Assembly (NCBI GenBank): GCA_965204235.1
Contig: OZ241979.1
Coordinates: 1-64,000, forward strand
DNA from: JAJDTQ01 sp965204235
GTDB taxonomy: Bacteria > Desulfobacterota > Binatia > UBA9968 > JAJDTQ01
Reading direction: 5' to 3'
Length of the DNA: 64,000 nucleotides
The notes beneath the pieces were generated by a model. The model did not search any database, had not been told where the DNA came from, and saw only the letters and a list, made by a program, of their open reading frames with translations. Shown in pieces: positions 1 through 8,810 of the stretch. Position 1 is the first letter of the stretch. Each line of letters begins with the position of its first letter. The translations under genes and the position numbers were made by a program.

Positions 1-515
1 TGATTACCGGCGAGCTGTTCCTTTCCTACCGCGGTCCGGGCTCGGACCGGCTCGTGCTCGACGCGGTGAGGGAGATCACGCCGGTGAACGCTTCGACCGT
101 GTTGACCGCGGTGGTGCGCGCGTTGAAGTCCCTGGACGTCTATCGGGTGGTCATGGCCTCGCCGTTCCCCCACGACCAGGACGAGAACCTCATCCGGTTC
201 CTCGACCACTACAACATCGAGGTGGCCGCCAACCGCGGCCTGGGCTACCACAACACCCACGAGATCTGGGAGTTGCCGGCCGAGACCGGCTACGACCTCG
301 CGGCCGCGGTCCTCGCCGAGTGTCCCAACGTGGACGGCATCTACATGCCCTGCAACAAGTGGCGCGTCTCTTCCGTCATCGAGCGGCTGGAGGCGGACCT
401 GGGCAAGCCCGTCATCACCAACACCCAGGCGTGGATCTGGGAGGCGTTGAAGGGACTGGACCTGGATCCGTCGCTTCCCGGATACGGAAGACTGCTCCAC
501 CGGCCAACCGGCTAG
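1..515 (+). CDS. Asp/Glu racemase / maleate isomerase family protein (5' end outside window)
   Basis: The frame is open from base 3 to the TAG at 513-515. No start lies in it near the edge, so this is the C-terminal 170 or so residues of a protein that is usually 235-250 residues long. The fragment has the second half of the family fold, with a catalytic-type cysteine in YMPCNKWR, and ends in the GYGRLL motif seen in related proteins at 53245-53955 and 57476-58192. Family members isomerise maleate, decarboxylate arylmalonates or racemise amino acids using two cysteines; the first would lie upstream of the window. The exact substrate cannot be told. It runs convergently with the DMT transporter. 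Confidence 0.8.
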   Translation, partial: ITGELFLSYRGPGSDRLVLDAVREITPVNASTVLTAVVRALKSLDVYRVVMASPFPHDQDENLIRFLDHYNIEVAANRGLGYHNTHEIWELPAETGYDLAAAVLAECPNVDGIYMPCNKWRVSSVIERLEADLGKPVITNTQAWIWEALKGLDLDPSLPGYGRLLHRPTG

Positions 516-578
516 CGGAGGCCGCGGCCGTTCCCCCGGAGGGGTCGGCCGCGCTTCCCCGGTCACCGCCGCCCGCCC

Positions 579-1448
579 TCAGAACGCCGTCAACACGACT
601 CCCCCCAGGAAGATCGCCGCGGCCCCGGCCGCCACCTTGAGGGTCACCTTCTCGAAGGAGCGCAGGAAGACCGTGCTCAGGACCACGGTGAAGAGCGGGG
701 TGGTGGCGATGAGCGGCGACACCAGCACCACGTTCCCCATCTCCAGCGCGGCCATGTTGCAGGACACCGCGGCGCTGTTGAGCACCCCGGACAGGCCGAA
801 CCAGCCCAGGGTCTCGCGCCGGAACACCAGTTCGCGGTGTTTTCCCGTGGCCAGCAGGTAGGTCACCAGGGCTGCGAAGGCTCCCGCCTGCACGACGCAG
901 ATGGCCAGCGGCACGGAGTCGATCATGCCGTAGCCGAGCTTGCGCATGGGGTTGGAGAAGCCGCCCAGGAACGCCGCCATCACCGGCAGCAGGAGGTAGA
1001 TGCGCCGGTACGGGAAGGCCGTCTCGGAGTCCTTGATGCCCAGGAGGCTCGCGCCCAGCACGATGAGCAGCGTTCCCGCGGCGATGGGGACGGTCACGGT
1101 CTCCCCCAGGAGCGCCACCGCCACCACGCCGGCGAACAGGGGGGTGGTGTTGCGCAGTGGCGACGCCCGGGAGATGCCCACCTTGTTGGCCGAGACGAAC
1201 AGCAGGATCTGCGTGCAGAAGGGCGACAACACCCCGGCGCCGGTGAACAGCAGGAGCCCCGCGGGCGGCGCGTGGTCCCAGGAAGCGAAAGGCCCCAGCA
1301 CCGCCAGCAGGATGACCGTGGAGGTGAAGAGCGAGAAGGAGATGGCGCCGGTGGGGGTGCCGTGGTTCAGGCCCAGCCGGGAACAGATCTGGCCGGACGA
1401 GAAGCACAGGGCCGCGCCCAGGGCCAGCAGCGGGATGAGGGGGCTCAC
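579..1448 (-). CDS. DMT superfamily (EamA-type) transporter
   Basis: A 289-residue, very hydrophobic protein with about ten predicted membrane helices in two homologous halves, the normal size and layout of EamA/RhaT-type drug-metabolite transporters. The N-terminus (MSPLIPLLALGAALCFSSGQ) is itself the first helix, which supports the start at 1448. Such proteins export metabolites or amino acids across the inner membrane; nothing here indicates the substrate. It follows gltX on the same strand after 37 bases, so the two may be cotranscribed. The short gap holds a GC-rich inverted repeat (about 1458-1479) without a clear U tract. Confidence 0.85.
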   Translation of the reverse strand: MSPLIPLLALGAALCFSSGQICSRLGLNHGTPTGAISFSLFTSTVILLAVLGPFASWDHAPPAGLLLFTGAGVLSPFCTQILLFVSANKVGISRASPLRNTTPLFAGVVAVALLGETVTVPIAAGTLLIVLGASLLGIKDSETAFPYRRIYLLLPVMAAFLGGFSNPMRKLGYGMIDSVPLAICVVQAGAFAALVTYLLATGKHRELVFRRETLGWFGLSGVLNSAAVSCNMAALEMGNVVLVSPLIATTPLFTVVLSTVFLRSFEKVTLKVAAGAAAIFLGGVVLTAF

Positions 1449-1485
1449 GGCGAGCGCGGGCGGCGCGGCCGCGCCCGCTTCCCTT

Positions 1486-2925
1486 TCATGGGCGCGGGAG
1501 CCCTTCGGGACCGGAATCGATGTACCGGACGCCCCCGGCCAGACGCGCCAGGGTCCGCTCCCTTCCGAGGACGTGGATGACCTCGTAGATGCCGGGGCTC
1601 ACGGTGGAGCCGGTCAGCGCGACCCGTACCGGCTGGGCGACCTTGCCCAGGCCGACCCCCCGTTCCGCCACCATCTCGCCGAAGACCCCCTCGATGCCGG
1701 CTGCGCTGAAGTCCGCCAGCCCTCCCAGCCTCGCCGCGGCCTCATCGAGGATCGGGCGGGTCTCGGGCGTCAGGTGCTTCCGTGCGGCCTTCTCGTCGAT
1801 GGAGACCTCCTCCGCCAGGTAGAAGCGCGCCATCTCCACCATCTCCGCCAGGGACTTGGCGCGCTCCCGGAGGGTGGCGACCATCTTCTCGAGCCAGGAG
1901 CGGTCGGCCGGGGCGTCGTGGCCCTTGGCGGTGATGTAGGGGAGCACGTCCTCGGCCAGCCGGGACAGGGGGCGCTCCCGGAGGTAGTGGGCGTTGAGCC
2001 ACAGCAGCTTGTCGGGGTTGAAGACCGCGGAGGACTTTCCCACCGCGTCGATGCCGAACTTCTCCACCAGTTCCGCACGGTCGAATATCTCCTGGTCGCC
2101 GTGGGACCATCCCAACCTCGCCAGGTAGTTGTTCAGCGCCTCGGGATAGTAGCCCATGTCCCGGTAGGCGGTGACCGAGGTGGCGCCGTGGCGTTTGCTG
2201 AGACGCTTCCTGTCCACCCCGAGGATCAGCGGCACGTGGGCGAACACCGGGGGCTCGGCGCCCAGGGCCTCGTAGATCTGGATCTGCCGGGGGGTGTTGG
2301 ACAGGTGGTCGTCGCCCCGGATGACGTGGGTGATGCGCATGTCGATGTCGTCGCAGACCACGCAGAAGTTGTAGGTGGGGGCGCCGTCGGAGCGGGCGAT
2401 GATGAGGTCGTCCAGCTCGGCGTTGTCGAACTCCACCCGGCCCTTGACCCGGTCCTCCACCACCGTGGTCCCGCGCTCCGGCGACCGGAACCGGACGGTG
2501 AAGGGCGCGCCTTTTGGCAACGGCGCGGCCGCACGCTCCCGCGGGCGGCAGGCGCCGTCGTACATGGGCTTCCGCTTCCGCTCCAGCGCGGCCTGCCGCT
2601 TGGCTTCCAGGGTCTCGGCCGTGCACACGCACGGATAGGCGTCTCCCGCGCGCAACAGGGCGCGGATCCGCTCCTGGTAGAGGCCGCTCCGTTCCGTCTG
2701 GTGGAACGGCCCTTCGTCCCATTCGAGTTGCAGCCATTCGAGGCTGCGGAGGATGGCGTCGATGGCCTCCGGCGTGGAGCGCTTGCGGTCGGTGTCCTCG
2801 ATGCGGAGGATGAACTTGCCGCGGAGGCCGCGGGCGTGGAGGTAGTTGAACAGCGCGGTGCGCGCGCCGCCGATGTGCAGGTATCCGGTGGGGCTCGGTG
2901 CGAAACGTGTTCGGACTTCGGTCAT
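1486..2925 (-). CDS. gltX: Glutamate--tRNA ligase
   Basis: A 479-residue class I aminoacyl-tRNA synthetase that charges tRNA-Glu. The HIGH-type motif is HIGG at residues 17-20 (in FAPSPTGYLHIGG), and the KMSKS-type motif is KRLSKR at 240-245. A cysteine pair around residues 99-101 with a further cysteine near 126 matches the zinc-binding insertion of bacterial GltX. Length is normal. The ATG at 2925 sits directly before the conserved TRFAPSPTG segment. The gene is transcribed away from the two tRNA genes. This is a housekeeping gene and one of the best phylogenetic markers in the window. Confidence 0.97.
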   Translation of the reverse strand: MTEVRTRFAPSPTGYLHIGGARTALFNYLHARGLRGKFILRIEDTDRKRSTPEAIDAILRSLEWLQLEWDEGPFHQTERSGLYQERIRALLRAGDAYPCVCTAETLEAKRQAALERKRKPMYDGACRPRERAAAPLPKGAPFTVRFRSPERGTTVVEDRVKGRVEFDNAELDDLIIARSDGAPTYNFCVVCDDIDMRITHVIRGDDHLSNTPRQIQIYEALGAEPPVFAHVPLILGVDRKRLSKRHGATSVTAYRDMGYYPEALNNYLARLGWSHGDQEIFDRAELVEKFGIDAVGKSSAVFNPDKLLWLNAHYLRERPLSRLAEDVLPYITAKGHDAPADRSWLEKMVATLRERAKSLAEMVEMARFYLAEEVSIDEKAARKHLTPETRPILDEAAARLGGLADFSAAGIEGVFGEMVAERGVGLGKVAQPVRVALTGSTVSPGIYEVIHVLGRERTLARLAGGVRYIDSGPEGLPRP

Positions 2926-3118
2926 GGAACGGGCCGCTTGCGCAAGGTCGCCGAAACGCGGGTGCGGAGCCGTTCCCCGAACGGGTTTCGGCCCGCGCCT
3001 CGTGGACGTGATTGTTACTGGCGCGGTCGGGCTTTGTCAAACCGCGCGGGTCCGGCGGGCAGCGCCTTGCGCGCCGCCCCGGAGACCCGGTCTCCGCGGC
3101 CCTGCGGCGCGGAAAAGT

Positions 3119-3147
3119 TTGACCGTGCGGGCCGTGTGTGTCATAGT
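3119..3147 (+). promoter_or_regulatory. sigma70-like promoter of the tRNA pair
   Basis: TTGACC (3119-3124) and CATAGT (3142-3147) are separated by 17 bases and end 22 bases before tRNA-Ser. Spacing is ideal and the boxes match consensus at five and four positions, so this is the likely promoter for the two tRNAs. Assigned by eye. Confidence 0.5.
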
Positions 3148-3169
3148 CCTTACTCCATCGCATGTCACT

Positions 3170-3260
3170 GGAGAGATGGCCGAGCGGTCGAAGGCGCACG
3201 CCTGCTAAGCGTGTGTACCTCAAAAGGGTACCGAGGGTTCGAATCCCTCTCTCTCCGCCA
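3170..3260 (+). tRNA. tRNA-Ser (GCT)
   Basis: A 91-base cloverleaf. The acceptor arm GGAGAGA pairs with TCTCTCC. The anticodon stem CACGC/GCGTG encloses loop CTGCTAA with anticodon GCT at 3204-3206. A long variable arm follows (GTACC/GGTAC pairing), typical of class II serine tRNAs, then the T arm with GGTTCGAATCC. The terminal CCA is encoded. It reads AGC/AGU codons. Confidence 0.97.
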
Positions 3261-3265
3261 TGTCT

Positions 3266-3342
3266 GCGCCCGTAGCTCAATTGGATAGAGCGCCAGACTA
3301 CGGATCTGGAGGTTAGGGGTTCGACTCCCTTCGGGCGCGCCA
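3266..3342 (+). tRNA. tRNA-Arg (ACG)
   Basis: A 77-base cloverleaf five bases after tRNA-Ser. The acceptor GCGCCCG pairs with CGGGCGC. The anticodon stem CCAGA/TCTGG encloses loop CTACGGA with ACG at 3300-3302; the first A would be deaminated to inosine by TadA so that it reads CGN codons. The T arm is GGTTCGACTCC and CCA is encoded. Probably cotranscribed with tRNA-Ser. Confidence 0.97.
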
Positions 3343-3444
3343 CTCGCTCACCAGGCCGCCGGGCGGCGGAGCGCGCAGCTACCGGGGTCTGTGGTCGGCG
3401 CGCCGCGTCGCGGCCGGAGATACGGACGAGGAGGGAAGGCAACC

Positions 3445-4269
3445 ATGGTTTTATGGGCTTGGGGAGTTTGCCTGTTTGCGGTCATGCTGGTCGGAGTCTG
3501 GCCATCGGGGAACGAGCGGCCCCGGAAAGCCGCGGTCCGGGGCGCCGGACCGGCGGCCGGTGCGGCGTACGCGCAGGCCGGTAAGGTCACGGCCGGGGAC
3601 GTGGCCTACCACAAGGGCAACGACGAGGTCAGGGGCTACCTGGCCCGTCCCGCGGACAGGAAGCCGGGTCCCGGACTGGTCCTCATCCACGAGTGGTGGG
3701 GGCTGAACGACAACATCCGCGAGAACGCGCGCAGGTTCGCGGAGTTGGGCTACGTGGCCCTGGCCGTGGACCTCTACGACGGCGAGACGGCCGCGGACCG
3801 GGACGGGGCGCGCAGGCTCGCCGGCGGCGTGCGGAAGGACCCCGAGTCGGCCTTCGCCAACCTCCGTCAGGCGGTGGACTACCTCGCCGCGCTCGAAGGG
3901 GAAGTCGATCCTGCCCGGATCGCCTCCGTGGGCTGGTGCTTCGGAGGGGGCTGGTCCTACCAGATGGCCAGGAACGACCTGGGCGTCAAGGCGTCGGTGA
4001 TCTATTACGGCCGGTTCAATCCCGAGGACGACCTCAGCAGGATGCGCGCCGCCATCCTGGGGCACTTCGGGGAGAAGGACCGCGGCATCGAGGTGGACGA
4101 CGTCCGTGAGTTCCAGGCGAAGCTCAAGACCCTGAAAGGGGACCACATGGTCTTCATCTATCCCAACGCGGGGCACGCCTTCGCCAACGCCGACAGCCGC
4201 AACTACGACGAGGCCGCGGCCGAGACCGCGTGGAAGCGGACGTTGGAGTTCTTCCGCCGGAACCTCTAG
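3445..4269 (+). CDS. Dienelactone hydrolase family protein, probably exported
   Basis: A 274-residue alpha/beta hydrolase. The start is placed at ATG 3445, behind a GAGGAGGGAAGG ribosome site. The N-terminus (MVLWAWGVCLFAVMLVGV) then reads as a signal peptide, with an AYA-type cleavage site near residue 46. Dienelactone-hydrolase hallmarks are the E of HEWWGLND, the nucleophile cysteine in GWCFGGG, the aspartate in GEKDRG and the histidine in GHAFAN, giving a Cys-Asp-His triad. The family opens dienelactones or hydrolyses esters. Export to the periplasm would be unusual for the catabolic enzyme and suggests a broader esterase role. An in-frame start 54 bases upstream exists but would bury the signal peptide. 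Confidence 0.85.
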   Translation: MVLWAWGVCLFAVMLVGVWPSGNERPRKAAVRGAGPAAGAAYAQAGKVTAGDVAYHKGNDEVRGYLARPADRKPGPGLVLIHEWWGLNDNIRENARRFAELGYVALAVDLYDGETAADRDGARRLAGGVRKDPESAFANLRQAVDYLAALEGEVDPARIASVGWCFGGGWSYQMARNDLGVKASVIYYGRFNPEDDLSRMRAAILGHFGEKDRGIEVDDVREFQAKLKTLKGDHMVFIYPNAGHAFANADSRNYDEAAAETAWKRTLEFFRRNL

Positions 4270-4345
4270 CGTCCCTGCTCCCACCGGCTTGGGGGCCGGC
4301 CCGAACGGGGACGGCGACCTTCCGAGCCGACCTTGGAGGCCATGG

Positions 4346-6922
4346 ATGACCGAACAGGGACGGGTGCTCCTGCCCGCTGACGTTCGTCCCGAACGTTACC
4401 GCATCACGCTGGAGCCGGACCTCGACCGCTTCACCTTCCACGGCAGCGAGTCCGTGGACGTGGAGGTGAAGACCGCCACCCGGCGCATGGTGCTGCACGC
4501 CGCGGAGTTGGAGATCCGGCGGGCGGCCCTGGAACAGGCCGGGAGCACCGTCGAGCCCGCGCAGGTGGAGACCGACGAAGAGCGGGAGACCGTCACCCTG
4601 GTCTTCGACCGGCCGGTGGCGCCGGGCCCCGCCACGCTGCTCTTGGACTTCACCGGGCAACTCAACGACAAGATGCGCGGGTTCTACCGCAGCGAATACC
4701 GGGTGGACGGCCACAAGCGGCACATGGCGGTGACCCAGTTCGAGGCCACCGACGCCCGGCGCGCGTTCCCGTGCTGGGACGAACCCGCGGCCAAGGCCGT
4801 GTTCGAGATCACGCTGGTGGCGCCGGAGGACCGGGTGGCCCTCTCGAACATGCCGCCGAGCCGCACGGAGACCGGGGAGGACGGCCGCAGGACGGTGCGG
4901 TTTGCGGAGACGCCGGTCATGTCCACCTACCTGCTGGCGTTCATCGTGGGCGAGTTCGACTTCGTGGAGACGCGCACCCGGGAAGGCGTCGCGGTGCGGG
5001 TCCATACGCCCGCGGGAAAGGGCGAGCAGGGGCGTTTCGCGCTGGACGTGGCTTCCCGGACCCTGTCGTTCTTCCAGGAATACTTCGACATCCCGTATCC
5101 GTTGCCCAAGATGGACCTCATCGCCATCCCGGACTTTGCCGCGGGCGCCATGGAGAACTGGGGGGCGGTGACCTACCGGGAGACCGCCATCCTGGTGGAC
5201 CCCGAGGAGTCCTCGGCCGCAACCCGCCAGCGGGTGGCCATCGTCATCGCCCACGAGTTGGCTCACCAGTGGTTCGGCAACTTGGTCACCATGGAGTGGT
5301 GGACGCACCTGTGGCTCAACGAGGGGTTCGCCTCGTGGGTGGAGTACCTGGCGGTGGACCACCTGTTCCCGGAGTGGGACATGTGGACCCAGTTCGTCTT
5401 CAGCGACTTCAGCCGCGCCATGGCCCTGGACGGCCTCAAGAGTTCGCACCCCATCGAGGTGGAGGTGCAGGACCCGAAGCAGATCAACGAGATCTTCGAC
5501 GCCATCAGCTACAGCAAGGGCGCTTCGGTGATCCGGATGCTCGCAGCCTACCTGGGCGCGGAGACGTTCCGCCGGGGGTTGCAGCGGTACCTGCGGCGGC
5601 ATCAGTACGCCAACGCCACCACCGAGGACCTGTGGCAGGCCCTGGCGGAGGAGTCCGGCCAGCCGGTGAAGCGGGTGATGGACACGTGGACCAAGCAGAC
5701 GGGCTACCCGCTGCTGTCCGTGGACGCGAAGCAAGGCTCGGTGGAGGTCCGTCAGACCCGCTACCTGCTGAGCGGCCCGCCGGACCGGGACGACCCGAGC
5801 CGGTGGTCGGTCCCGGTGGGCCTTCGCAGGGAAGGGGAGCCGGACGTCTTCCGTCTCCTCGAAGACGCGGAGGCGAGCCTGGACGCGGAGCACCGGGGTT
5901 GGCTGAAGCTCAACCCGGACCAGACCGGGTTCTACCGGAGCAACTACAGCGCCGGACTGTGGGACCGGCTGGCCGCGGCGGTGGAGGCGAGCGGGCTCTC
6001 GGCCATCGACCGCCTGGGTCTCCAGAACGACGCGTTCGCCCTGGCCCGGGCCGGTTACGTGGGCGCGGACCGGGCCCTGAGCCTGGCGTCGGCCTATGCC
6101 AACGAGACCGACTACACGGTGTGGGCGGACCTGTCCCACAACCTCCGGGCCTACGACGTGCTCCTCTCCGACCGGCCCTGCCACGAATCGTTCCGCGCCT
6201 TCGCCCGGGACCTCTATCGGTCGGTCTGCGCAAGCGTCGGGTGGGACGTGCGGCCCGGGGAGGGTCATCTCACGACCATGCTCCGGGCCATGGTGGTCGG
6301 CCTCCTGGTCCGGTACGGCGACCCGCATGTGGTCGGGGAAGCCTTGCGCCGGTTCGACCGGCAGACGGACGGCGGCGGTGCTCCGGCCCCGGACCTGCGG
6401 GCCGCGGTGTATGCCGCGGTGGTGGAGAGCCGAGGCGTCGAGGGCTACGATGCGGTGCTCCGGGCGTACCGGGGGGCCGAGCTCCACGAGGAGAAGAACC
6501 GCTGCCTGCACGGGTTGGGGTGCAGCGCCGACCGGGAGCTCCTGCGGCGCACCCTGGAGTTCTCCCTGTCCGGGGAGGTGCGCGCCCAGGACACGCCGCT
6601 GGCGGTGGCCGCGGTGGCGGGCAACCGCTTCGGGCGGGAGTTGGCCTGGGACTTCCTGCGGGAGAGGTGGGCGGAGTTCGACGGTCGTTACGGCCAGGGC
6701 GGTTTCATCATCGCCCGCATCGTCTCCATCACCACCGAAGACTTCACCACCCTGGACAAGGCCCTGGAGGTGGAGTCCTTCTTCGAGGCGCATCCGGCGC
6801 CCGCGGCCGCGCGCACCATACGCCAGTCCCTGGAACGCATCCGCTCCAACGCCCTGTGGCTGGAACGCGACGGCGAGTCCATCGCAAGGTGGCTCGAAGC
6901 GTACCGGCCGCGGTCAGCGTGA
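4346..6922 (+). CDS. M1 family zinc aminopeptidase
   Basis: An 858-residue metalloprotease that removes N-terminal amino acids from peptides. The substrate-recognition motif GAMENWG is at residues 267-273. The zinc site is HELAHQW (H303, E304, H307), with the third ligand E326 in the NEGFAS block. The long C-terminal half looks like the helical ERAP1/tricorn-interacting-factor domain, so it resembles puromycin-sensitive aminopeptidases rather than E. coli PepN. No signal peptide is seen, so it is probably cytoplasmic. The ATG at 4346 is chosen because GGAGG sits six bases upstream; an in-frame GTG at 4289 lacks this. Confidence 0.95.
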   Translation: MTEQGRVLLPADVRPERYRITLEPDLDRFTFHGSESVDVEVKTATRRMVLHAAELEIRRAALEQAGSTVEPAQVETDEERETVTLVFDRPVAPGPATLLLDFTGQLNDKMRGFYRSEYRVDGHKRHMAVTQFEATDARRAFPCWDEPAAKAVFEITLVAPEDRVALSNMPPSRTETGEDGRRTVRFAETPVMSTYLLAFIVGEFDFVETRTREGVAVRVHTPAGKGEQGRFALDVASRTLSFFQEYFDIPYPLPKMDLIAIPDFAAGAMENWGAVTYRETAILVDPEESSAATRQRVAIVIAHELAHQWFGNLVTMEWWTHLWLNEGFASWVEYLAVDHLFPEWDMWTQFVFSDFSRAMALDGLKSSHPIEVEVQDPKQINEIFDAISYSKGASVIRMLAAYLGAETFRRGLQRYLRRHQYANATTEDLWQALAEESGQPVKRVMDTWTKQTGYPLLSVDAKQGSVEVRQTRYLLSGPPDRDDPSRWSVPVGLRREGEPDVFRLLEDAEASLDAEHRGWLKLNPDQTGFYRSNYSAGLWDRLAAAVEASGLSAIDRLGLQNDAFALARAGYVGADRALSLASAYANETDYTVWADLSHNLRAYDVLLSDRPCHESFRAFARDLYRSVCASVGWDVRPGEGHLTTMLRAMVVGLLVRYGDPHVVGEALRRFDRQTDGGGAPAPDLRAAVYAAVVESRGVEGYDAVLRAYRGAELHEEKNRCLHGLGCSADRELLRRTLEFSLSGEVRAQDTPLAVAAVAGNRFGRELAWDFLRERWAEFDGRYGQGGFIIARIVSITTEDFTTLDKALEVESFFEAHPAPAAARTIRQSLERIRSNALWLERDGESIARWLEAYRPRSA

Positions 6923-6959
6923 CGGCCGCGGCGCGGGACCGGCGCCGGGAGGCTCATTC

Positions 6960-7802
6960 ATGGCGCGGCAAGCCGAACTGCTTTCGTTCGTGACCTCGGA
7001 CCGGGAGACCTTGCACGGGCTCCTGTTCCGCGCCGACGCGCCGCGGCGCGCCGACCTGGCGCTGGTGATGGTCCACGGCGTGGCCATGAGCTTCTACACC
7101 GGCCCCTTGCCGGTGTTCGCCGAAGCCCTTGCCGGGCGCGGCCACCATGCCTTTTCCATCAACACCCGCGGCCATGACTGGATCGCCCGGGCCGGCGACC
7201 TGACCGCGTTCGGAGGCGCCACCTGCGAGAACTTCGAGGACTGCCTGCTCGACGTGGACGCGGCCATCGACCGGTTGCGGCAACGGGGATATGCGCGCTT
7301 CGTGCTCGTGGGGCACAGCCTGGGCTCGGTCAAGTCCCTCTACTACCAGGGCGTCCGCCGCCGGGACGACGTGGTGGGCGTGGTCTCGTGCTCGGCCCCC
7401 AAGCAGTTCTACGCGGCCCGGGCCGCGGAGGACCCGGAGTTCGAGGCGCGCATGGCCGCGGCCGAGGAACGGGTGGCGGGGGGCGAGGGAGAGGAGTTCC
7501 TGTGGGCGCCGGCCAGCGGCGCCACCGGACTGTTCACCTGCAGGACCTACGTCAACAAGTACGGCCGCCATGAGACCACCGACGTGCGCCCCCACGCCGC
7601 GGCCCTGGGCTGTCCCCTGCTGGTGACCGCGGGGGAGGTCGAGGCCGCCTACTTCCGCGAATACGCGCGGGAACTGACCGAGGCCGCTGGACCCGGCGTC
7701 TGCACGTGCGTCACGGTCCCCGGCGCCAACCACTTCTACGCCGGTCGGGAGTCCGCGGTGATCGACGCCATCGACCGCTGGCTCGGGGAGCGCGTTGCGT
7801 AG
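6960..7802 (+). CDS. Alpha/beta hydrolase family protein
   Basis: A 280-residue protein with the alpha/beta hydrolase pattern: oxyanion strand ending VMVHGVAM near residue 40, nucleophile elbow GHSLGS with serine 120, and a late histidine in GANHFYAG. The fold suggests an esterase, lipase or DUF1749-like acyl hydrolase; the substrate is unknown. The ATG at 6960 has GGGAGG about eight bases upstream. It follows the aminopeptidase by 37 bases and may share its transcript. It ends at the perfect palindrome 7813-7838. Confidence 0.8.
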   Translation: MARQAELLSFVTSDRETLHGLLFRADAPRRADLALVMVHGVAMSFYTGPLPVFAEALAGRGHHAFSINTRGHDWIARAGDLTAFGGATCENFEDCLLDVDAAIDRLRQRGYARFVLVGHSLGSVKSLYYQGVRRRDDVVGVVSCSAPKQFYAARAAEDPEFEARMAAAEERVAGGEGEEFLWAPASGATGLFTCRTYVNKYGRHETTDVRPHAAALGCPLLVTAGEVEAAYFREYARELTEAAGPGVCTCVTVPGANHFYAGRESAVIDAIDRWLGERVA

Positions 7803-7812
7803 GGACCGGACC

Positions 7813-7838
7813 GTGTGAGGCGCCCGGGCGCCTCACAC
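7813..7838. terminator. 26-bp perfect palindrome between convergent genes
   Basis: Arms GTGTGAGGCGCCC and GGGCGCCTCACAC are exact reverse complements with no spacer base. They lie between convergent genes ending at 7802 (+) and 7833 (-) and overlap the stop of the latter. The position suggests a bidirectional terminator hairpin, but neither side has a clear U run. Confidence 0.55.
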
Positions 7839-8150
7839 GCTCCCCAGGGACAACAGCGACAGGGACTTCACCTCGAAGTCCTTGACCCAGTACTCGCCCG
7901 TGTACATGTTCTCCGCGCCCTTGGCGATGTCGGCCCGGGCCTGGCTGGCGACGTACTGCTGCATGTCCTCCTTCGTCTCCCAGAAGGTGAGGGAGATGCC
8001 CTCGTCCGGGTTCTCGGAGCTCCGGAGCAGTTGGCGGCCGCGGAACCCCTGCATCTTCGCCGTGGCCGGAACCACCACCTCGTTGTAGTACCGCTCGTAC
8101 TCCTCCCACTTCCCGAGTCGGAGTTTGCCCCAGAAGATTCTGCAGATCAT
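7833..8150 (-). CDS. Small monooxygenase-like (ABM/dimeric alpha-beta barrel) protein
   Basis: A 105-residue protein starting MICRIFWGKLRLGKWEEYE. Its pattern of a short strand, a helix with a Y/F-rich face, a strand with GFRGRQLLRS, then ISLTFWETKEDMQQY resembles antibiotic-biosynthesis-monooxygenase / dimeric alpha-beta barrel proteins. These often act as small oxygenases or chaperone-like partners. The start at 8150 is supported by GGAGGAAACC directly upstream; an open frame continues further upstream without homology. It stands alone, convergent with the alpha/beta hydrolase. Confidence 0.7.
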   Translation of the reverse strand: MICRIFWGKLRLGKWEEYERYYNEVVVPATAKMQGFRGRQLLRSSENPDEGISLTFWETKEDMQQYVASQARADIAKGAENMYTGEYWVKDFEVKSLSLLSLGSV

Positions 8151-8285
8151 GGTTTCCTCCTGACAGAGCCAAATGAACGGGCTGCCGGCCGTGGAACCGT
8201 GGCCGCGCCCGAACGGCCGGACGGACCCAACCTTGATGTTGCAGGTATTGTAAACGCGGAAACGCGCGGCTCGCAATCCGACGGC

Positions 8286-8810
8286 TCAAAGAGGCGGGAC
8301 GATGCCGCCCCCGAGTATCCCGGGCGCCACCTCGGTGACGCTGCCGGGCCAGAGGTCCACGCCCAGGAGCGCCATGCCTGCGTAGAGGCAGGTGGAAGCC
8401 GCGAGGCTTGCGAGGAGCGCGTCGGCAGGACGCATCCGGGCTTCCGTGACGAGGTACGCCAGGATGAACAGGGGCGGGACCACGAACATGCCCAACAGGA
8501 AGACGGCCGCGAAGAAGCCGACGGCCCAGCCCATCATGCGCACGACGGGCCCCCACGCAATCGGGGACGGATCCGCGGCCGGGTCGGGCGTCTCCCGGCG
8601 GCCGCCCCAGAGGTCGTCGAGTGCGGAGTCGAGCCGTTGCATGACGGGGGGATGGAACTCCCCTGCCAGCAGCACGAGGGTCAAGGCGAGGGTAGGGAGG
8701 CCCACTACCAGCGGCAGCACCTGGACTTCCGGAGGATAGCCGAGCCCGACCCACAGCAGGAGGGCGATGAACCCGCCCACCGACGCGGTGAAGGCCAGGG
8801 AGCCTCTCAT
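8286..8810 (-). CDS. tctB: Tripartite tricarboxylate transporter, small membrane subunit TctB
   Basis: A 174-residue protein with four hydrophobic segments and a charged loop after the second, the size and layout of TctB. Its ATG (8808-8810) overlaps the TGA of tctA (8807-8809), giving the ATGA translational coupling typical of tct operons. TctB forms the inner-membrane complex with TctA for sodium- or proton-coupled uptake of tri- or dicarboxylates or aromatic acids delivered by TctC. It is the last gene of the tctCAB operon. Confidence 0.85.
   Translation of the reverse strand: MRGSLAFTASVGGFIALLLWVGLGYPPEVQVLPLVVGLPTLALTLVLLAGEFHPPVMQRLDSALDDLWGGRRETPDPAADPSPIAWGPVVRMMGWAVGFFAAVFLLGMFVVPPLFILAYLVTEARMRPADALLASLAASTCLYAGMALLGVDLWPGSVTEVAPGILGGGIVPPL

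Noticed and set aside
1000..3288. Very long open frame opposite gltX and the DMT gene
   Set aside because: Low-complexity arginine/proline/glycine-rich translation with no family features; a shadow of GC-rich genes on the other strand. It even runs through the tRNA-Ser gene.
4154..6793. Long open frame antisense to the M1 aminopeptidase
   Set aside because: No motifs; the plus strand encodes a complete HEXXH aminopeptidase.
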